Shown: piece after piece, positions 6,087 to 7,179 of the stretch
How the letters are laid out: the number at the start of each line of letters is the position of its first letter
How positions within the stretch are numbered: the first letter of the stretch is position 1
Assembly: GCA_021621525.1 (NCBI GenBank)
Contig: JAJVUU010000080.1
Span: forward strand, 1-7,179
DNA: 7,179 nucleotides
Direction: 5' to 3'
Origin: Caryophanales bacterium
GTDB taxonomy: Bacteria; Bacillota_I; Bacilli_A; RFN20; CAG-288
Made by a program: the position numbers and the translations under genes
The notes under the pieces: model-generated
Told to the model about the DNA's origin: nothing
What the model saw: only the letters and a program-made list of their open reading frames with translations
Database searches by the model: none

Positions 6087-7103
6087 TTATTCTGCCTTGG
6101 CTTCGTCGCTCTTTGCGGCAGGAGCAGGTTCGCTCTTCAGAGCACCGCTCTTGAAGGCATTGTATCTGAAGTCAAGGTCATCCGAGAAGAAATTGGTGGC
6201 ATGCTTGTTGAATTCCTCCGGATTGTTCCTCATGAGATCCTTGAACTTATCGACGGCAGCCTTCTGGGCATCCGTCCAGGTGTTGCTTAAAGACAGCTTC
6301 TGGGTAAAGATATCCTGGACGAGGATGATGCCATCCTTCGGATTGCCGGTCTTGGCAAAGAAGGCAAATCTCGTCTGAGTCTCAGGATCGTCATAGCAGA
6401 AGGTGGATTCATATTCGATCTTCTCACCGTTGTTGCCATTGAGAGTGACATGAGCCTTAACGTTCTGGTCGCTGAGAAGCTGGCAGCCGGCAGCGATGGT
6501 CTGATAGGAAGGAAGGAGTCTGGCCTGAAGAAGTTCGGTCATCATATCGACTCTCTTCTTGACTTCCGGATTGTTGCCGATGATCAGACGGAGATGCTTG
6601 CTATCGGGTGTGACGGAGAAGAGATACTGTCCGCCATAGCTGACAGAGACGCAGGAGACAAAATAAATCTTGGAGACATAATCAAAATAACGATAGATTT
6701 CCATCATGGTGATGTCTCTGCCGATAGAAGACTTCAGCTTGACTTCGACACCATTGTTCTCCAGCTTGTTCTCAAGGAGAATCTCATATTCGTTGGTCTC
6801 GCCGGTGATGAGCGGAGCCTTTTCAAGTCCAAGGGCCGGCTTGACCTCGGCATTGTAATGTCTGGTCTTTTCGACGGCCTGCTGGATATCAGTATATTCT
6901 GTGACAGTGCCATCTTCCTTGACGTTGAAGACACGATAGACGAGAAGCGGCATATCGCTGCCAAGGCAATAGCAGTCGACGGAGCCATCCTGCAAAGTCT
7001 CGTTATAGACAAGTTCAAGCTTGGCAGTTCTCTTGAAGACGAAATTCTGGGCAGTCGTATCTGCGAGAGCCTGAATCTTAGATAGCATTTCTTTTTCGGT
7101 CAT
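6087..7103 (-). CDS. Hypothetical protein, 338 residues, first gene of a three-gene cluster
   Basis: I do not recognise this protein. The start is the ATG at 7103, preceded by AAGGAG (7115-7120) at eleven bases; the longer frame to 7142 would begin with TTG upstream of that site. No signal peptide or clear membrane segment is seen, so it is probably cytosolic. It looks like mixed alpha/beta: a helical N-terminus (1-20), beta-prone stretches (about 25-60 and 105-125), a partly hydrophobic core KIYFVSCVSVSYGGQYLFSV (145-164), another beta section (about 215-265), and a charged helical part (about 275-305). A low-complexity Ala/Pro/Glu/Lys tail (about 322-338) is probably disordered. Cys44, Cys46, Cys151, Cys207 and Cys236 do not form an obvious metal motif. 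It is followed 38 bases later by the epimerase with no terminator between, so the genes are likely co-transcribed. Being a gene is well supported; function is open. Confidence 0.88.
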   Translation of the reverse strand: MTEKEMLSKIQALADTTAQNFVFKRTAKLELVYNETLQDGSVDCYCLGSDMPLLVYRVFNVKEDGTVTEYTDIQQAVEKTRHYNAEVKPALGLEKAPLITGETNEYEILLENKLENNGVEVKLKSSIGRDITMMEIYRYFDYVSKIYFVSCVSVSYGGQYLFSVTPDSKHLRLIIGNNPEVKKRVDMMTELLQARLLPSYQTIAAGCQLLSDQNVKAHVTLNGNNGEKIEYESTFCYDDPETQTRFAFFAKTGNPKDGIILVQDIFTQKLSLSNTWTDAQKAAVDKFKDLMRNNPEEFNKHATNFFSDDLDFRYNAFKSGALKSEPAPAAKSDEAKAE

Positions 7104-7151
7104 GAATAAAAGTTCTCCTTTATTTTTGAATAGAACACACAAACAAGGATT

Positions 7152-7157
7152 ATTATA
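7152..7157 (-). promoter_or_regulatory. Candidate -10 box of the three-gene cluster
   Basis: A perfect TATAAT on the minus strand predicts transcription starting near 7145, about 41 bases before the ATG at 7103. The matching -35 position falls at the right edge of the window (7174 onward); the visible bases do not resemble TTGACA, so the promoter is only half supported. Confidence 0.5.
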
Positions 7158-7179
7158 ATGAATCAGCCATGGAATTTCC

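Noticed and set aside
6450..7085. Plus-strand open frame of 211 codons antisense to the 338-residue gene
   Set aside because: The minus-strand frame has a proper ribosome-binding site, a TATAAT box and a plausible soluble-protein composition. The plus-strand frame has none of these. Because the minus-strand gene is itself unrecognised, this rejection rests on signals and context rather than homology.

Overview
The window reads as an ordinary chromosomal segment of a low-to-mid GC Gram-positive bacterium (Bacillota/Firmicutes). The evidence is purine-rich Shine-Dalgarno sites (GGAGG or AGGAG type) in front of most genes, sigma-A-like TATAAT boxes, a groES-groEL operon carrying a CIRCE-like element (the HrcA operator typical of Firmicutes), and a GroEL with a short GGM tail ending in MDY. 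The protein style would fit Erysipelotrichia, but that is an impression from memory and was not tested. I see no rRNA, tRNA, CRISPR array, insertion sequence, phage gene or attachment site, and no gap of 300 bases without a gene.

Layout, left to right. (1) 20-778, minus strand: a DeoR-family sugar-type transcriptional regulator. Its promoter overlaps an inverted repeat that could be its own operator. (2) 779-987: a divergent intergenic region with several short inverted repeats. (3) 988-1518, plus strand: a LOG-family nucleotide phosphoribohydrolase, the only rightward gene. It ends in a perfect 12-bp hairpin that can terminate transcription from both sides. (4) 1565-2011, minus strand: an unrecognised 148-residue protein with its own promoter. 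(5) 2145-4214: the groES-groEL heat-shock operon, minus strand, with promoter, CIRCE-like operator and a strong intrinsic terminator. (6) 4245-7157: a leftward three-gene cluster of an unrecognised 338-residue cytosolic protein, an aldose 1-epimerase-family protein and a short-chain dehydrogenase/reductase. The gaps are 38 and 10 bases, there is a TATAAT box in front, and a weaker terminator lies at the end.

How the genes fit together. GroES and GroEL form one folding machine and are probably heat-inducible through HrcA. The epimerase and the reductase are probably co-transcribed with the unknown 338-residue protein, which hints at sugar or carbonyl metabolism, but no specific pathway can be read from the sequence. 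The DeoR regulator probably controls a sugar locus, perhaps beyond the left edge; no obvious target lies in the window except its own promoter and possibly the divergent LOG gene. I found no convincing new multi-gene system. The items most worth a second look are the two unrecognised proteins, the DeoR promoter repeat, and the variant CIRCE merged with the groES promoter.
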